Part shown: piece after piece, positions 34,421 through 43,489 of the stretch | How positions within the stretch are numbered: position 1 is the first letter of the stretch | Layout of the letters: each line of letters opens with the position of its first letter | Notes under the pieces: generated by a model | The model's database searches: none | The model's input: the letters and a program-made list of their open reading frames with translations, nothing else | What the model was told of the DNA's origin: nothing | DNA from: CAZMXS01 sp964570325 | Lineage (GTDB): Bacteria > Verrucomicrobiota > Kiritimatiellia > CAIQIC01 > CAZMXS01 | Length of the DNA stretch: 58,313 bases | Direction: 5' to 3' | NCBI GenBank assembly: GCA_964570325.1 | Contig: CAZMXS010000022.1 | Coordinates: 1-58,313, forward strand | Program-made: the position numbers and the translations under genes

Positions 34421-35629
34421 ATGTTGAAGCGGCTGATGACTTGCGCGGTGGTGGCCGGCGCGCTGGCCGGCGGTTGGTCTGGGGCGATGGGGGTTGAGCC
34501 GGCGACGGTGTTTTACCGGGTGCGCGCGGCGACCAACCCGCTGGTGACGGCCTATGGCGGCAACGGCAAGCTGTGGTTTTCCAGCGGTGCGACAACGGGC
34601 GAATACGAACTGCTGTGGAGCTTCGCCGTAACCAGCCTGAATGATGCCGCCGAGACGGTGGCCTGCGGCGCGGTGACCGGGGCGACGGTGACCGTGGCCG
34701 CTCCGCGACCGAGCACCCCGCGTCCGGCGCGCGCGGCGGCCGGGTTAATTCCGCAAGGGATGTTCCACATGGGGAGCGCGGAAACCAATCTTACGCGGCC
34801 GACGGAAACCCCGGTTCACACTGTGCCGGTGGGCGCTGTCTACATGGATGCCTGCGAGGTTGACATTACGCTTTGGGCGGCGGTGCGCGCCTGGGGCCTG
34901 ACCAATGGTTACCCGGATATTCCATCCGGCGCGGCCACGGACACTAACCACCCGGTGCAATCCGTTACCTGGTATGATTGCGTCAAATGGTGCAACGCGC
35001 GCGCGCAACACGACGGCCTGCGCCCGGCTTATTTCACGGACGCCGCGCACACCAGCCTGTACCGCGTCGGCGTGACAGACCTGGGTGCGGACTGCGTGGA
35101 TTGGACCGCCAACGGTTGGCGGCTGCCGACGGAAGCCGAGTGGGAAAGGGCCGCGCGCGGCGGTCTGGCGGCGCAATCCTTCCCCTGGCTTTGCGCCCAG
35201 CCCGCCTATTTCTCGACCAACGATCTCGACGGCGCCAAAGCGAACTTCTTCGACAGCGGCGATCCGTTCGAAACCACCAACACCACCGGCGACATCGAGA
35301 CCACGCCCGTTGGATACTACAATGGTCACCAAGTGATCCGCGGCGTGGAGCAGGGCGTCAATATGACCAACCGTTACGGACTCTATGACCTGGCCGGCAA
35401 CGTCGCCGAATGGTGCTGGGATTGGTATGGCACCAATTATTACAGCGCCTTTCCCGCGGACGCCTGGCCGCTCAATCCAACCGGTCCGGACACCGGCACC
35501 GCTCGAGTACTGCGCGGCGGTTCCTGGGACAGCCGCAACGCCGGCGCGCTGCGCGCCGCCAACCGCTTCAGCCAGCCGCCCGTCACGGCCGGCGGCCAGT
35601 TCGGCCTCCGCTGCGTTCGCGGATTGTAA
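34421..35629 (+). CDS. Secreted SUMF1-fold protein
   Basis: A 402-residue exported protein with signal peptide about 1-25. An N-terminal beta-rich segment (about 30-105) precedes an SUMF1 (formylglycine-generating-enzyme-like) fold: GLIPQGMFHMGSAETN, NHPVQSVTWYDCVKWCN, GWRLPTEAEWERAARGG, YGLYDLAGNVAEWCWDWYG and VLRGGSWDSR, closing QFGLRCVRGL. The catalytic Cys pair of true formylglycine-generating enzymes is not seen. The second half resembles the C-terminal domain of the protein at 20367. ATG 34421 has AAAGGGG as RBS. It is first in the rightward cluster controlled by the operator region. Confidence 0.85.
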   Translation: MLKRLMTCAVVAGALAGGWSGAMGVEPATVFYRVRAATNPLVTAYGGNGKLWFSSGATTGEYELLWSFAVTSLNDAAETVACGAVTGATVTVAAPRPSTPRPARAAAGLIPQGMFHMGSAETNLTRPTETPVHTVPVGAVYMDACEVDITLWAAVRAWGLTNGYPDIPSGAATDTNHPVQSVTWYDCVKWCNARAQHDGLRPAYFTDAAHTSLYRVGVTDLGADCVDWTANGWRLPTEAEWERAARGGLAAQSFPWLCAQPAYFSTNDLDGAKANFFDSGDPFETTNTTGDIETTPVGYYNGHQVIRGVEQGVNMTNRYGLYDLAGNVAEWCWDWYGTNYYSAFPADAWPLNPTGPDTGTARVLRGGSWDSRNAGALRAANRFSQPPVTAGGQFGLRCVRGL

Positions 35630-35689
35630 TCCGCGGGACCGGGTCCACGATTAAAAAATTCTAACTTTTTTCTTGCATCGTTGTTCAGC

Positions 35690-35711
35690 ATCTAGTATGC
35701 ATCTAGTATGA
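35690..35711. promoter_or_regulatory. Second tandem operator-like site, before the giant repeat protein
   Basis: ATCTAGTATGC (35690-35700) and ATCTAGTATGA (35701-35711) are adjacent direct repeats. They are the reverse complement of the GCATACTAGAT units at 34361. The site ends 47 bases before ATG 35759. A nearer-upstream ATG at 35708 lies inside the repeat, a reason to prefer the later start. Spacing between units is 11 bases here and 12 at the first site. Confidence 0.72.
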
Positions 35712-35758
35712 ACATTGGTTCCAGCCAAACTAAACATAAATGTGGTGAGGGGCTCTCG

Positions 35759-38700
35759 ATGAAGAATACATGCAAATTCCGCGTCGGCACCGTGTTGCTC
35801 GGCGCCGCGTTAACTTGGGGCGCAGGCTCGGTCAGCGCCCAGTCCAATCAATTGCTCAACCCGAGTTTTGAAACAGGAGACACCACCTTAGGCTGGGCGG
35901 GCATCGCCAACTGGAATCCCGGCGCTTACACCGGCGGTTTCCTGACGACCAATGACGCTCATCAAGGGACGAATGTGATGGCGATGTTCGCTTATGGGTC
36001 CGGCAACCGCTTGCTCGAACAACGTTTTGCCGTAACCCCCGGCCAGCTTTTCGAGGTGGACGGCTGGCTGCGCACCCCCGCCGGACCCGCCCGCTTTCAG
36101 CCGACGAACGGTTACTGTGCGCTGCTGGTGCAATTCTATAATGCCAGCGGCACCCGGGTGAACGCCAACTCCTATTCGCCGCGTTTCGCGGCCAATGGTC
36201 CGACAAACTGGACCCGATATACCACCGGCGCGTTGTTGACTCCGGGCAATGCCGCCACGTGCCGCGTGATTTGCATCTATGCCGGCGGGGGCGATGCCAC
36301 AACGGAAGGCTTGGTTTATTATGATGACCTGCATGCCTGCACCACGACGGTTGACCAGGCGGGGGCGCTCCTCAATCCTGGGTTTGAAATCCAACCCGCG
36401 GATGTGCTCACCAATGTGCCTTATTGGGTTGGCTTCGGCACCGCCGTCAATGGTCTGGTAACCACCAACTTTGCGCATGGCGGCCGGTTCGCGCAGAAGA
36501 TCGGTTACACCGAGACGCTGCTCGGCCAGTATTGGCGCGCAACGCAGAGCGTGCGCTACGCGACGGCCGGCTGGGTTTTCACCCCGACCAATGAAGAACG
36601 TTTCACTTCCACCTATAATGATCACCATGCGGCCGTCCTGCTACAATATCTCGATTCCTCCGGGACCAACGTGCTGGCCACTTTTGAAAGCGCGTACTTC
36701 ACGACCAATACGCCCGCCGGCGTCTGGACCAATCTGTCTGCTTCCGGTGTGGCGCCCGCCAATACTTATTGGGCGCGCACCATGTGCGCGGTTTCGGGCA
36801 CCAACGCGGGGTTTGGCGGCGCGATTTACTTCGACGACACCACGCAGGCTGTGGTTGGCACGACCGGCACGGTGTCGGGGTTGCTGCACAATCCGGGGTT
36901 CGAGGATGGGCCGACGGGGAACGCATACGAGCTGGACCAGAGCGGGACGCTGCCGAACTGGCAGTGGCTGGGTGGAACGAACGCGGGGTTTGTGGTGGAC
37001 AGCGCGGCGCAGGAGGGGAACCAGTCGCTGACGATCGTGTATCCGGGGAACATGGCGGCGCAGCGGGTGGCGGGGGTGACGGGGCGGGTGTACACGCTGG
37101 AAGGCTATATGATGTCGCCGATGGGGGCGCGGCTGACGAATGGGGCGTACGGGGTGTTCCTGATGGAGTTCTTCAGCGGGGCGTATCAGAACGGGACGAC
37201 GGCGGTGTCGGTGGCGGAGAGCGCGCATTTCACGACCGGCGGCGGGGATGGGGTCTGGCAGAAGTTCACGGTGACCAATCGGGCGCCATGGACGGCCGGG
37301 GTGACGGTGCGGGTGTCGTGCGCGATCATGGGGCAGACAACGGGCTACACGGGGCAGGTGTACTTTGACGGGTTCACGCTGACGGGGGCGGACAGCCCGC
37401 GGGCGAATACAAACGCGGGCGCGATCTGGAACCCGGGTTTCGAGTACTCGGCGCCGGGGACGATTCTGGCGGCGATTGACAACTGGACGGCGCTGGGGTC
37501 GGCGGGGAATGTGGCCAACGACTACGCGCACAGCGGCGAGAACGCGCTGAAGATTTTCTATCCGGAGAACCTGGTGGCGCAGACCTGGCCGGCGACGCCG
37601 GGCTATCGCTACGCGAGCGCCGGCTGGGCGTTCACGCCGTCGGCGGACCGGTTGCGCGGCGCGCCGGAGCTGCATGGGGTGATCCTGCACCAGTATTTGG
37701 ATGCGACGGGGACGAACATCCTGGCGACTTATGAGAGCCATTGGTTTACAACGAACAATCCGGCGGATGTTTGGACCAACCTGTACGCCTCGGGCGTGGC
37801 GCCGGCGGGCACGGTGTATGGCCGCACGGTGGCCGGCCTGTTGGGCACCAACGCGGGTTTCGGCGGTTCGATCTGGTTTGACGACATTTCGCAGAGCCTG
37901 GTTTCGACCGGCGGCACGGTGTCGGGGTTGCTGCACAATCCGGGATTCGAGGATGGGCCGACGGGGAACGCATACGAGCTGGACCAGAGCGGGACGCTGC
38001 NNNNNNNNNNNNNNNNNNNNNNNNNNNNNNNNNNNNNNNNNNNNNNNNNNNNNNNNNNNNNNNNNNNNNNNNNNNNNNNNNNNNNNNNNNNNNNNNNNNN
38101 GCGCTGAAGATTTTCTATCCGGAGAACCTGGTGGCGCAGACCTGGCCGGCGACGCATGGTTACAAGTATTCATCGTCGGCCTACCTCTTCACGCCCAACG
38201 GCGCGGATCGCCTCCAGGGTGCATCCAGTCTGCATGCGGTGGTGTTGCTGCAATTCATGGATGCGACCGGCACCAACATTTTACGCACGTATGAAAGCGG
38301 GTGGTTCACGACGAACAATCCGGCGGGTATCTGGACCAACCTGATGGCTATTGGCGTGGCGCCGGCGGGAGCGGTGTATGGGCGCACGGTGGTGGGTCTG
38401 CTGGGCACCAACGCCGGTTTCGGCGGGACGGTCTGGATAGATGACGTTACGCAGCGCGTGGTGGCGACCGGCGGCACGGTGTCGGGCTTGCTGTGGAATC
38501 CCGGATTTGATGACGGTCCCGGCGGCAACGCCTACTACCTGGGTCAGACCAATGACCTGCCGAACTGGGTGTGGAACGGCGGGGACAACGCGGGCTACAT
38601 TGCCTCCGACTACAAGCTCGACGGCGAGCAGGCGCTGGTGATCACATATCCGCAGAATGGCATCAGCCAGGATCTTGCGGTCGGCGCCGGCAAGTCATAC

Positions 38701-39402
38701 CGTTTCGAGGGTTATCTCTTCACGCCTGCGGCGTCAAAGTTCACAACCGACGGCACCTCGCACGGCCAATTGGAGATGGCGTTTTTCACCAACGGCAGCG
38801 TGGAGGCGGCTGCCGGCTTTACGCGGATTTCGGCGCCGTTCGATGCCAATCCGCCGGCTAATACCTGGATCTACTTCTCCGTCACCGGCATAGCACCGAA
38901 CGCCTTCGCCGTGACTGCGCGGGTGACCTGCACGATTGCGTCGGCTGATCCGGGCTCCGATTTCGACCTGGGCGGCGTGATCTACTTCGACCACCTGTCC
39001 GTCACCGAACTGGGTGGCCAAACCCCGTTCGAGGCGTGGCAGATCGCCAACTTTGGATCTACGACCGGTCCGCGCACGGGGATGCAGGAGGATTACGACG
39101 ACGATGGCTACGTCAACTGGTGCGAGTTCATTGCCGGCACGCAGCCGACCAACGTCAATTCCTACCTGGCGCTTTCCGCCGGCACGGCCGCCGCGGATCG
39201 CGGCCGGTATATCATTCGCTGGCCTTCCGCCGCCGGCCGTTACTATCACCTGTGGCGGGTTACCAATATCGTCTCCAGCACAGTGACGCCGGTCGCGAAT
39301 TACATTGCGGCGACGGTCCCGGAAAATGTATATACCGATGCGCCCCCGAGCGGGGTAGTTGCATACTATTACAGGATCACGGCCACTACCAATCAGCCAT
39401 AA
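35759..39402 (+). CDS. Giant secreted repeat protein of jelly-roll carbohydrate-binding-like domains (interrupted by an assembly gap)
   Basis: The exported protein has signal peptide about 1-27 (MKNTCKFRVGTVLLGAALTW to AQS). It is built of about seven jelly-roll-like domains of about 150-190 residues, each opening NPGFE or NPSFE and closing with a YFDD/YFDG strand, resembling CBM4/9 or DUF642 folds. After the first domain two types appear to alternate (A: ALKIFYPENLVAQTW; B: LPNWQWLGGTNAGF). The C-terminal part has an EF-hand-like DYDDDGYVNWCEF and a beta-rich tail. The 100 N at 38001-38100 break the frame. If the gap is a collapsed repeat of 590 bases (equivalent to 36954-37543) the frame is restored exactly and the product would be about 1377 residues. 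ATG 35759 follows GTGAGGGGC. Polysaccharide binding is inferred from the fold and neighbours. Confidence 0.82.
36866..36953 (+). repeat. Copy 1 of an internal near-identical repeat
   Basis: These 88 bases recur at 37913-38000 with one visible mismatch. The second copy runs straight into the N gap. The 55 bases just after the gap (38101-38155) repeat 37544-37598 exactly. These match points bracket the block collapsed in assembly. Confidence 0.9.
37913..38000 (+). repeat. Copy 2 of the internal repeat, ending at the gap
   Basis: Near-identical to 36866-36953, in a gene whose flanking domains have diverged much more. Such sharp identity indicates recent duplication or gene conversion of one domain pair. 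Confidence 0.9.
38001..38100. other. Assembly gap (100 N)
   Basis: A round 100 N of unknown true length. Alignment of the flanks to the first repeat copy predicts 590 missing bases, which is 2 modulo 3, just what is needed to join the reading frames on the two sides. Confidence 0.95.
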
Positions 39403-39417
39403 GCTTTGGAGCCCAGC

Positions 39418-41550
39418 ATGAAGTCAGGCGCGGCATTGATACGGTTTACCGGGCTGGTTCGCCCCCCCGGCGACGAGGCGGGGCAAGGCTTCGCCCACGG
39501 GCCGCGCCAACAATGGCAGCCGATCTCCCAGCATCGCCCGGCCATCGCCATCCGTCTGGTTGGCTGGGTTAGCGTGGTGGTCTTGATCGTTTCAGCGGCT
39601 TGCGCCCAGCAACCCGCGCCATTGTTCAAGCTCTACGATCCCGGGACCGAAGAGATCGTGGATTATGAACGCTATGGCGAATACCGGAACATCGGGCTGC
39701 GCACATTTGGTTATGTCATCACGAACTTCGCGGGGTTGGTCAAGGCCTCCGGCGAGGGGATAGATCCTTGTTTGAGCATCACGAACAATCCGGAATTCCG
39801 CAAGGCCCGGGATGCCGGCAAACTTAAGGGCGACTGGTGGAAGTACGTCAATACCAAGGATCCGCAACAGGATTACTTCGTCTGGGCGGCGGCGCCGGAA
39901 GATCCTGGCGTGCGGCTGCTGTTTGTCGGCAAGGCGTTGGAGAAGGCCGGGCATCTGACCCACGCGCTGAAAGCCTACCGGGCGGCGATGATCTTGTATG
40001 CCGATTCCGCCTGCTGGAGCAGCGGCGCCGAGTTTCAATGGGATGTGGCCACCTCCGCTTGGAACGCCATCCTGAACTTGTTGCGGAAACATCCGGAGTT
40101 GGGGCTGCGGCTGGTCGGCGCCGACGTAGTCACCAAGGTCGAACCGGCCGGGCTGGCCATCATGGTGACTCCCGGCCACTTCGAGCGGGTGACGGCCCGG
40201 ACTCTGGCGATCGAGGCCGAGATCGCCGCCACCAATTTTGGCGTCAGCGGCCCGGTGTTCACCGGGCGGGTGGACGAGGTGATTGCGCAGCGCGGAACCG
40301 GCACGGTTCAGTTGGTTCAGTACGGCAATGGCGATTGGCGCATGTTGGTTGCAGGGGAACCGTATTTCATTCGCGGCATGTGCTACGCGCCGACCATGGT
40401 CGGGGTGAAGCCGTGGGAGTGGAACTGGCTGTGGTCGGATGAGAATACTAACGGTGTCGTGGACTCTTATGAAGTCTGGGTGGACGCCAACAAAAATGGC
40501 GCGCAGGATCCGGATGAACCGACGCTGCCCGACTATCAGTTGCTCAAGGAAATGGGCTGTAACACAATCAAGCTCTATATTACGCCGGCGGAATTGGTGA
40601 ATTTCAATTACCTGTTGATGCGGAAGATGTTCCATGATTACGGGATCCGCGTCATTGTCGGCAATTTCCTCGGCGCTTACTGCAACGATTCGGGCGCGGA
40701 TTGGGATCGGGGCACGGATTACACGAACAAGCGGCAGAAGGAGAACATGCGCGCCTCGGTCAGCAACCTGGTCATGAAGCTGCGCGGCGAGCCATGGGTG
40801 CTGGCCTGGGTGCTGGGCAATGAGAACAACATGGAGAAGTCCGGCGACGTCAACGCCACGCGCACCAACGCCTCCGAGTATCCGGAGACTTTCGCGCGAT
40901 TCCTGGACGAGGTGGCGCTGATGATCCACGGGCTCGATCCGCATCACCCGGTCGGTATTGGTAACCTGCTGACGGGCATGGTGGAGTACTATGGGCGCCT
41001 CAGCCCGAACATTGACTGGCTGGGGATCAATAGTTACATCGGTGAGGACGGCTTTGGCGCGACCTGGCAGAAGGTGCGCCAGAAGATGAACCGCCCGGTG
41101 GTCATTACCGAGTTTGGCTGTGATGCCTACCATACCGGCGAGGGCCCGAACGAGGACGAGCAGTCCCGCTATGTAATGAAGAACTGGGAGGATATCGTTT
41201 ACAACAGCGCTGGACATCCGGGCGCCGGCAACGCGATCGGCGGTTTTGTTTTCGAGTGGCTGGATGAGTGGTGGAAGGATTCACTGAACTACTTTGAGGA
41301 TCCGGTGAACCGCCAGACCGCGCGGGCGGTATTCCCCATGCCGTTCCCGGATGGTCAGGCACAGGAGGAGTGGTTTGGCGTGATGAGCCAGGGAGCCGGC
41401 AACCACAGCCCGTTCCAGCGTGTACCGCGTAAATTGTATTATGATCTGCAAAAGGCTTGGATCGCGGAACAAGTTGCAAGCTCAACAACGAATCAGGCGA
41501 CGGTAGTGGGGGCCGAGGGAAAGGAGGCGGTGGCGACGGAAGAACAGTGA
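39418..41550 (+). CDS. GH2/GH5-like (clan GH-A) glycoside hydrolase with inserted calcium-loop motifs
   Basis: A 710-residue protein with a hydrophobic segment at 46-63 (signal or anchor) after an unusually long N-terminal leader. Residues about 310-690 look like a (beta/alpha)8 hydrolase, starting YFIRGMCYAPT. Candidate catalytic Glu residues are 469 (VLGNENN) as acid/base and 565 (VITEFG) as nucleophile, as in GH2 C-terminal barrels. Two EF-hand-like loops, D341-E352 (DENTNGVVDSYE) and D356-E367 (DANKNGAQDPDE), sit in the first barrel loop. Upstream, about 70-300 is a helical/beta domain I do not recognise. The substrate is unknown. It starts 15 bases after the repeat-protein stop, so probably the same operon. 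Confidence 0.8.
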   Translation: MKSGAALIRFTGLVRPPGDEAGQGFAHGPRQQWQPISQHRPAIAIRLVGWVSVVVLIVSAACAQQPAPLFKLYDPGTEEIVDYERYGEYRNIGLRTFGYVITNFAGLVKASGEGIDPCLSITNNPEFRKARDAGKLKGDWWKYVNTKDPQQDYFVWAAAPEDPGVRLLFVGKALEKAGHLTHALKAYRAAMILYADSACWSSGAEFQWDVATSAWNAILNLLRKHPELGLRLVGADVVTKVEPAGLAIMVTPGHFERVTARTLAIEAEIAATNFGVSGPVFTGRVDEVIAQRGTGTVQLVQYGNGDWRMLVAGEPYFIRGMCYAPTMVGVKPWEWNWLWSDENTNGVVDSYEVWVDANKNGAQDPDEPTLPDYQLLKEMGCNTIKLYITPAELVNFNYLLMRKMFHDYGIRVIVGNFLGAYCNDSGADWDRGTDYTNKRQKENMRASVSNLVMKLRGEPWVLAWVLGNENNMEKSGDVNATRTNASEYPETFARFLDEVALMIHGLDPHHPVGIGNLLTGMVEYYGRLSPNIDWLGINSYIGEDGFGATWQKVRQKMNRPVVITEFGCDAYHTGEGPNEDEQSRYVMKNWEDIVYNSAGHPGAGNAIGGFVFEWLDEWWKDSLNYFEDPVNRQTARAVFPMPFPDGQAQEEWFGVMSQGAGNHSPFQRVPRKLYYDLQKAWIAEQVASSTTNQATVVGAEGKEAVATEEQ

Positions 41551-41669
41551 TAGCCAATTGATACAAGCGGTTCTTCTCTTCGCTCGCGACCGGGCGAAGA
41601 TCAGTGGTAATGGGTCGGTAATGATTGACTAATTCGATGCAGCAACAACTAGCAAGGGAGAAATATCAG

Positions 41670-42317
41670 ATGAGCAAGTTCATTTCGGTGTTGATATTGG
41701 CGGCTTTGGCGCTGGCGTGTGTGCCGGCGATGGCGCAAGAAATGGCGGCGCCGGCGGCGCCCGGCGAGCAGCAGACGACGACGGTCGGAGCGGTGGCAAA
41801 GGGCGAGAAAGTGGCGATCCCGTGCGTCATTTATGCGGATGTGGACACGGAAGGCGAGACTCCGTTCATCCCGTCCGGTTACATGGGCGCAACCGAGGCG
41901 ATCGAGATGGACGATGCCTGGAAAGAAAATCCGCAGAGCGGCAGTTCTTGCATCAAGGCCTCTTTCAGCGATCCCAAGGGCTGGGGTGGTGTGGTGTGGC
42001 AGAATCCGGCGAACAACTGGGGCGATGATGAGGGTGGTGTGGACCTGACCGGCGCGAAGCAGTTGAGCTTCTGGGCGCGCGGCGAAAACGGCGGCGAGAT
42101 GGTTGAGTTCAAGATGGGCCTGGTTGCGAAGAACAAGCCCTTCTATGACACCGCCAAGGGTGGTCTGGGCAAGGTCAAGCTGACGAAAGAGTGGAAGCAG
42201 TATATCATTCCGTTGACCGGCAAGGATTTGAGCCGGATCGTCACCGGCTTCTGCTGGGTTACAGCCGGCAAGAAGGAACCGGTGGTTTTCTATCTCGATA
42301 ATATTGTGTACGAGTAA
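41670..42317 (+). CDS. Small secreted jelly-roll (CBM/CIA30-like) protein
   Basis: A 215-residue exported protein with signal peptide about 1-23 (LACVPAMAQ). After an Ala/Pro/Gln linker, residues about 65-215 have the pattern of a galactose-binding-like domain: SSCIKASFSDPKGWGGVVW, TGAKQLSFWARGENGG, WKQYIIPLTGKDLSRIVTG and VVFYLDNIVYE, as in CBM11/CIA30-type folds. It is the last gene before a strong terminator and probably belongs with the glycosidase as a secreted binding protein. The RBS is AAGGGAG. Confidence 0.8.
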   Translation: MSKFISVLILAALALACVPAMAQEMAAPAAPGEQQTTTVGAVAKGEKVAIPCVIYADVDTEGETPFIPSGYMGATEAIEMDDAWKENPQSGSSCIKASFSDPKGWGGVVWQNPANNWGDDEGGVDLTGAKQLSFWARGENGGEMVEFKMGLVAKNKPFYDTAKGGLGKVKLTKEWKQYIIPLTGKDLSRIVTGFCWVTAGKKEPVVFYLDNIVYE

Positions 42318-42340
42318 GCGGATTTGCTGAATCGGTGATG

Positions 42341-42379
42341 CAAACGCCCCGCGATATTTCGCGGGGCGTTTGTTTCCTT
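42341..42379 (+). terminator. Strong intrinsic terminator of the carbohydrate locus
   Basis: AAACGCCCCGCGA and TCGCGGGGCGTTT form a perfect 13-bp stem over a TATT loop. A T-rich tail follows. It ends the rightward cluster. Confidence 0.93.
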
Positions 42380-42397
42380 TACGCTGGATATCGTTGG

Positions 42398-43489
42398 CTA
42401 AAACAACGGCATCTGCTCCGGATAATCGTGTAGCGGACGCCGCGCGCGTGGGCGGCGCGGGCGGACGGGTTCAGGACGCGCTACCGGGCGGTACTTCGCG
42501 CTGTCCAACTCGGCTTGCGCTCGATTGACTTCCCAGGTCACTTGTTCGGCTTCCCATCGCAGTTCGCATTCCATTTGATGGCGCAGGGCGTTATGGTTCT
42601 CCAATCGGCTGAAATCCCACGCGATATCACGGCGGCAGCGTTTGATTTCCTGTGTCAGGCGGCGGATGGACAGCCGTACATGCCGAATCATCTTGCTCAA
42701 CAACGATACTGAGTCCGTTGCCAGGTCTTTCCCAGATTCTATATTCAAACGTTGCTGTAGAATCTCGAGCGTGGAACGATCGCGGGCGGCATACGCGCGC
42801 TGCGCCTCGTGCCAGATGGCGGCATGGGCGGCGCTCATTTCGCCATGCCGGTCGGGATGCAGGCGGCGGACGATCTCGCGGTACAGCCGCCGCGTGTGCG
42901 GATCCTCCCGGGATTGGCGCGTGGCCCTGGCGGGAGGGATGCCGAGTTCATTGGCCGCTTCGTCGCCAAGCAGCGTTCGGACGAAGAACCCCAGCATTTC
43001 ATCCACATCGGCGTCATCCGCCTCGTCCATCTCGTCAAAGTCAGGCCGAGTTGGGTCGGAGGGCGCGGCGTCCGGGTGGGCGGCATGGGGATCGTCCGGG
43101 TCCAGCGGATCGTCATCCTGATCGAGTTCCCAAGGTTCCGGGGGTTTTTCTCCGGCTTTGAGCCGCGCCGCCGCTTCCCAAGTCGCGCATTGCCAGGCTT
43201 TGGCCGCGTCCGTGATCTCCAACCATTCCTGGCGTAGTCGGTGCAACAATTGCTGTTGTTCGCGGATTTGGCTGAGCAGTGCGCCGAAAGTCGCATGTAC
43301 CCACTGCTGGAAAAGCGGAACGTCATGCTGCTGATAGCGCTCAAGGACTGCCTGCTTTTTCCGCAAGTCCGCTTGCGCCCGGTCATATTGTTGGCGGAGT
43401 TTTTTGCGGATTGGCGCTGCATCCAGCTTGACGAGCGCGCGGCTCACTGGGTGCTTGGACACGTTGGACTTCTGTTCCCTCCGTTTCAT
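42398..43489 (-). CDS. J-domain-like coiled-coil protein with acidic insert
   Basis: A protein of about 363 residues. Residues about 15-120 are highly charged coiled coil (RKKLRQQYDRAQADLRKKQA). An acidic Asp-rich stretch (DQDDDPLDPDDPH) follows, then a J-domain-like core near 210-255: RRLYREIVRRLHPDRHGEMS with the HPD triad, followed by EAQRAYAARD. The C-terminal half is again coiled coil, with a basic Pro/Arg end. J domains stimulate DnaK ATPase; here the substrate is unknown. ATG 43489 has no good RBS. The frame extends to 43600, where a hydrophobic N-terminal segment (MLVCFWISLLALQL) could be a membrane anchor. Confidence 0.7.
   Translation of the reverse strand: MKRREQKSNVSKHPVSRALVKLDAAPIRKKLRQQYDRAQADLRKKQAVLERYQQHDVPLFQQWVHATFGALLSQIREQQQLLHRLRQEWLEITDAAKAWQCATWEAAARLKAGEKPPEPWELDQDDDPLDPDDPHAAHPDAAPSDPTRPDFDEMDEADDADVDEMLGFFVRTLLGDEAANELGIPPARATRQSREDPHTRRLYREIVRRLHPDRHGEMSAAHAAIWHEAQRAYAARDRSTLEILQQRLNIESGKDLATDSVSLLSKMIRHVRLSIRRLTQEIKRCRRDIAWDFSRLENHNALRHQMECELRWEAEQVTWEVNRAQAELDSAKYRPVARPEPVRPRRPRARRPLHDYPEQMPLF

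Noticed and set aside
39361..39369. GCATACTAT inside the end of the repeat-protein gene as a third operator
   Set aside because: It is a single partial unit within coding sequence, with no tandem copy.
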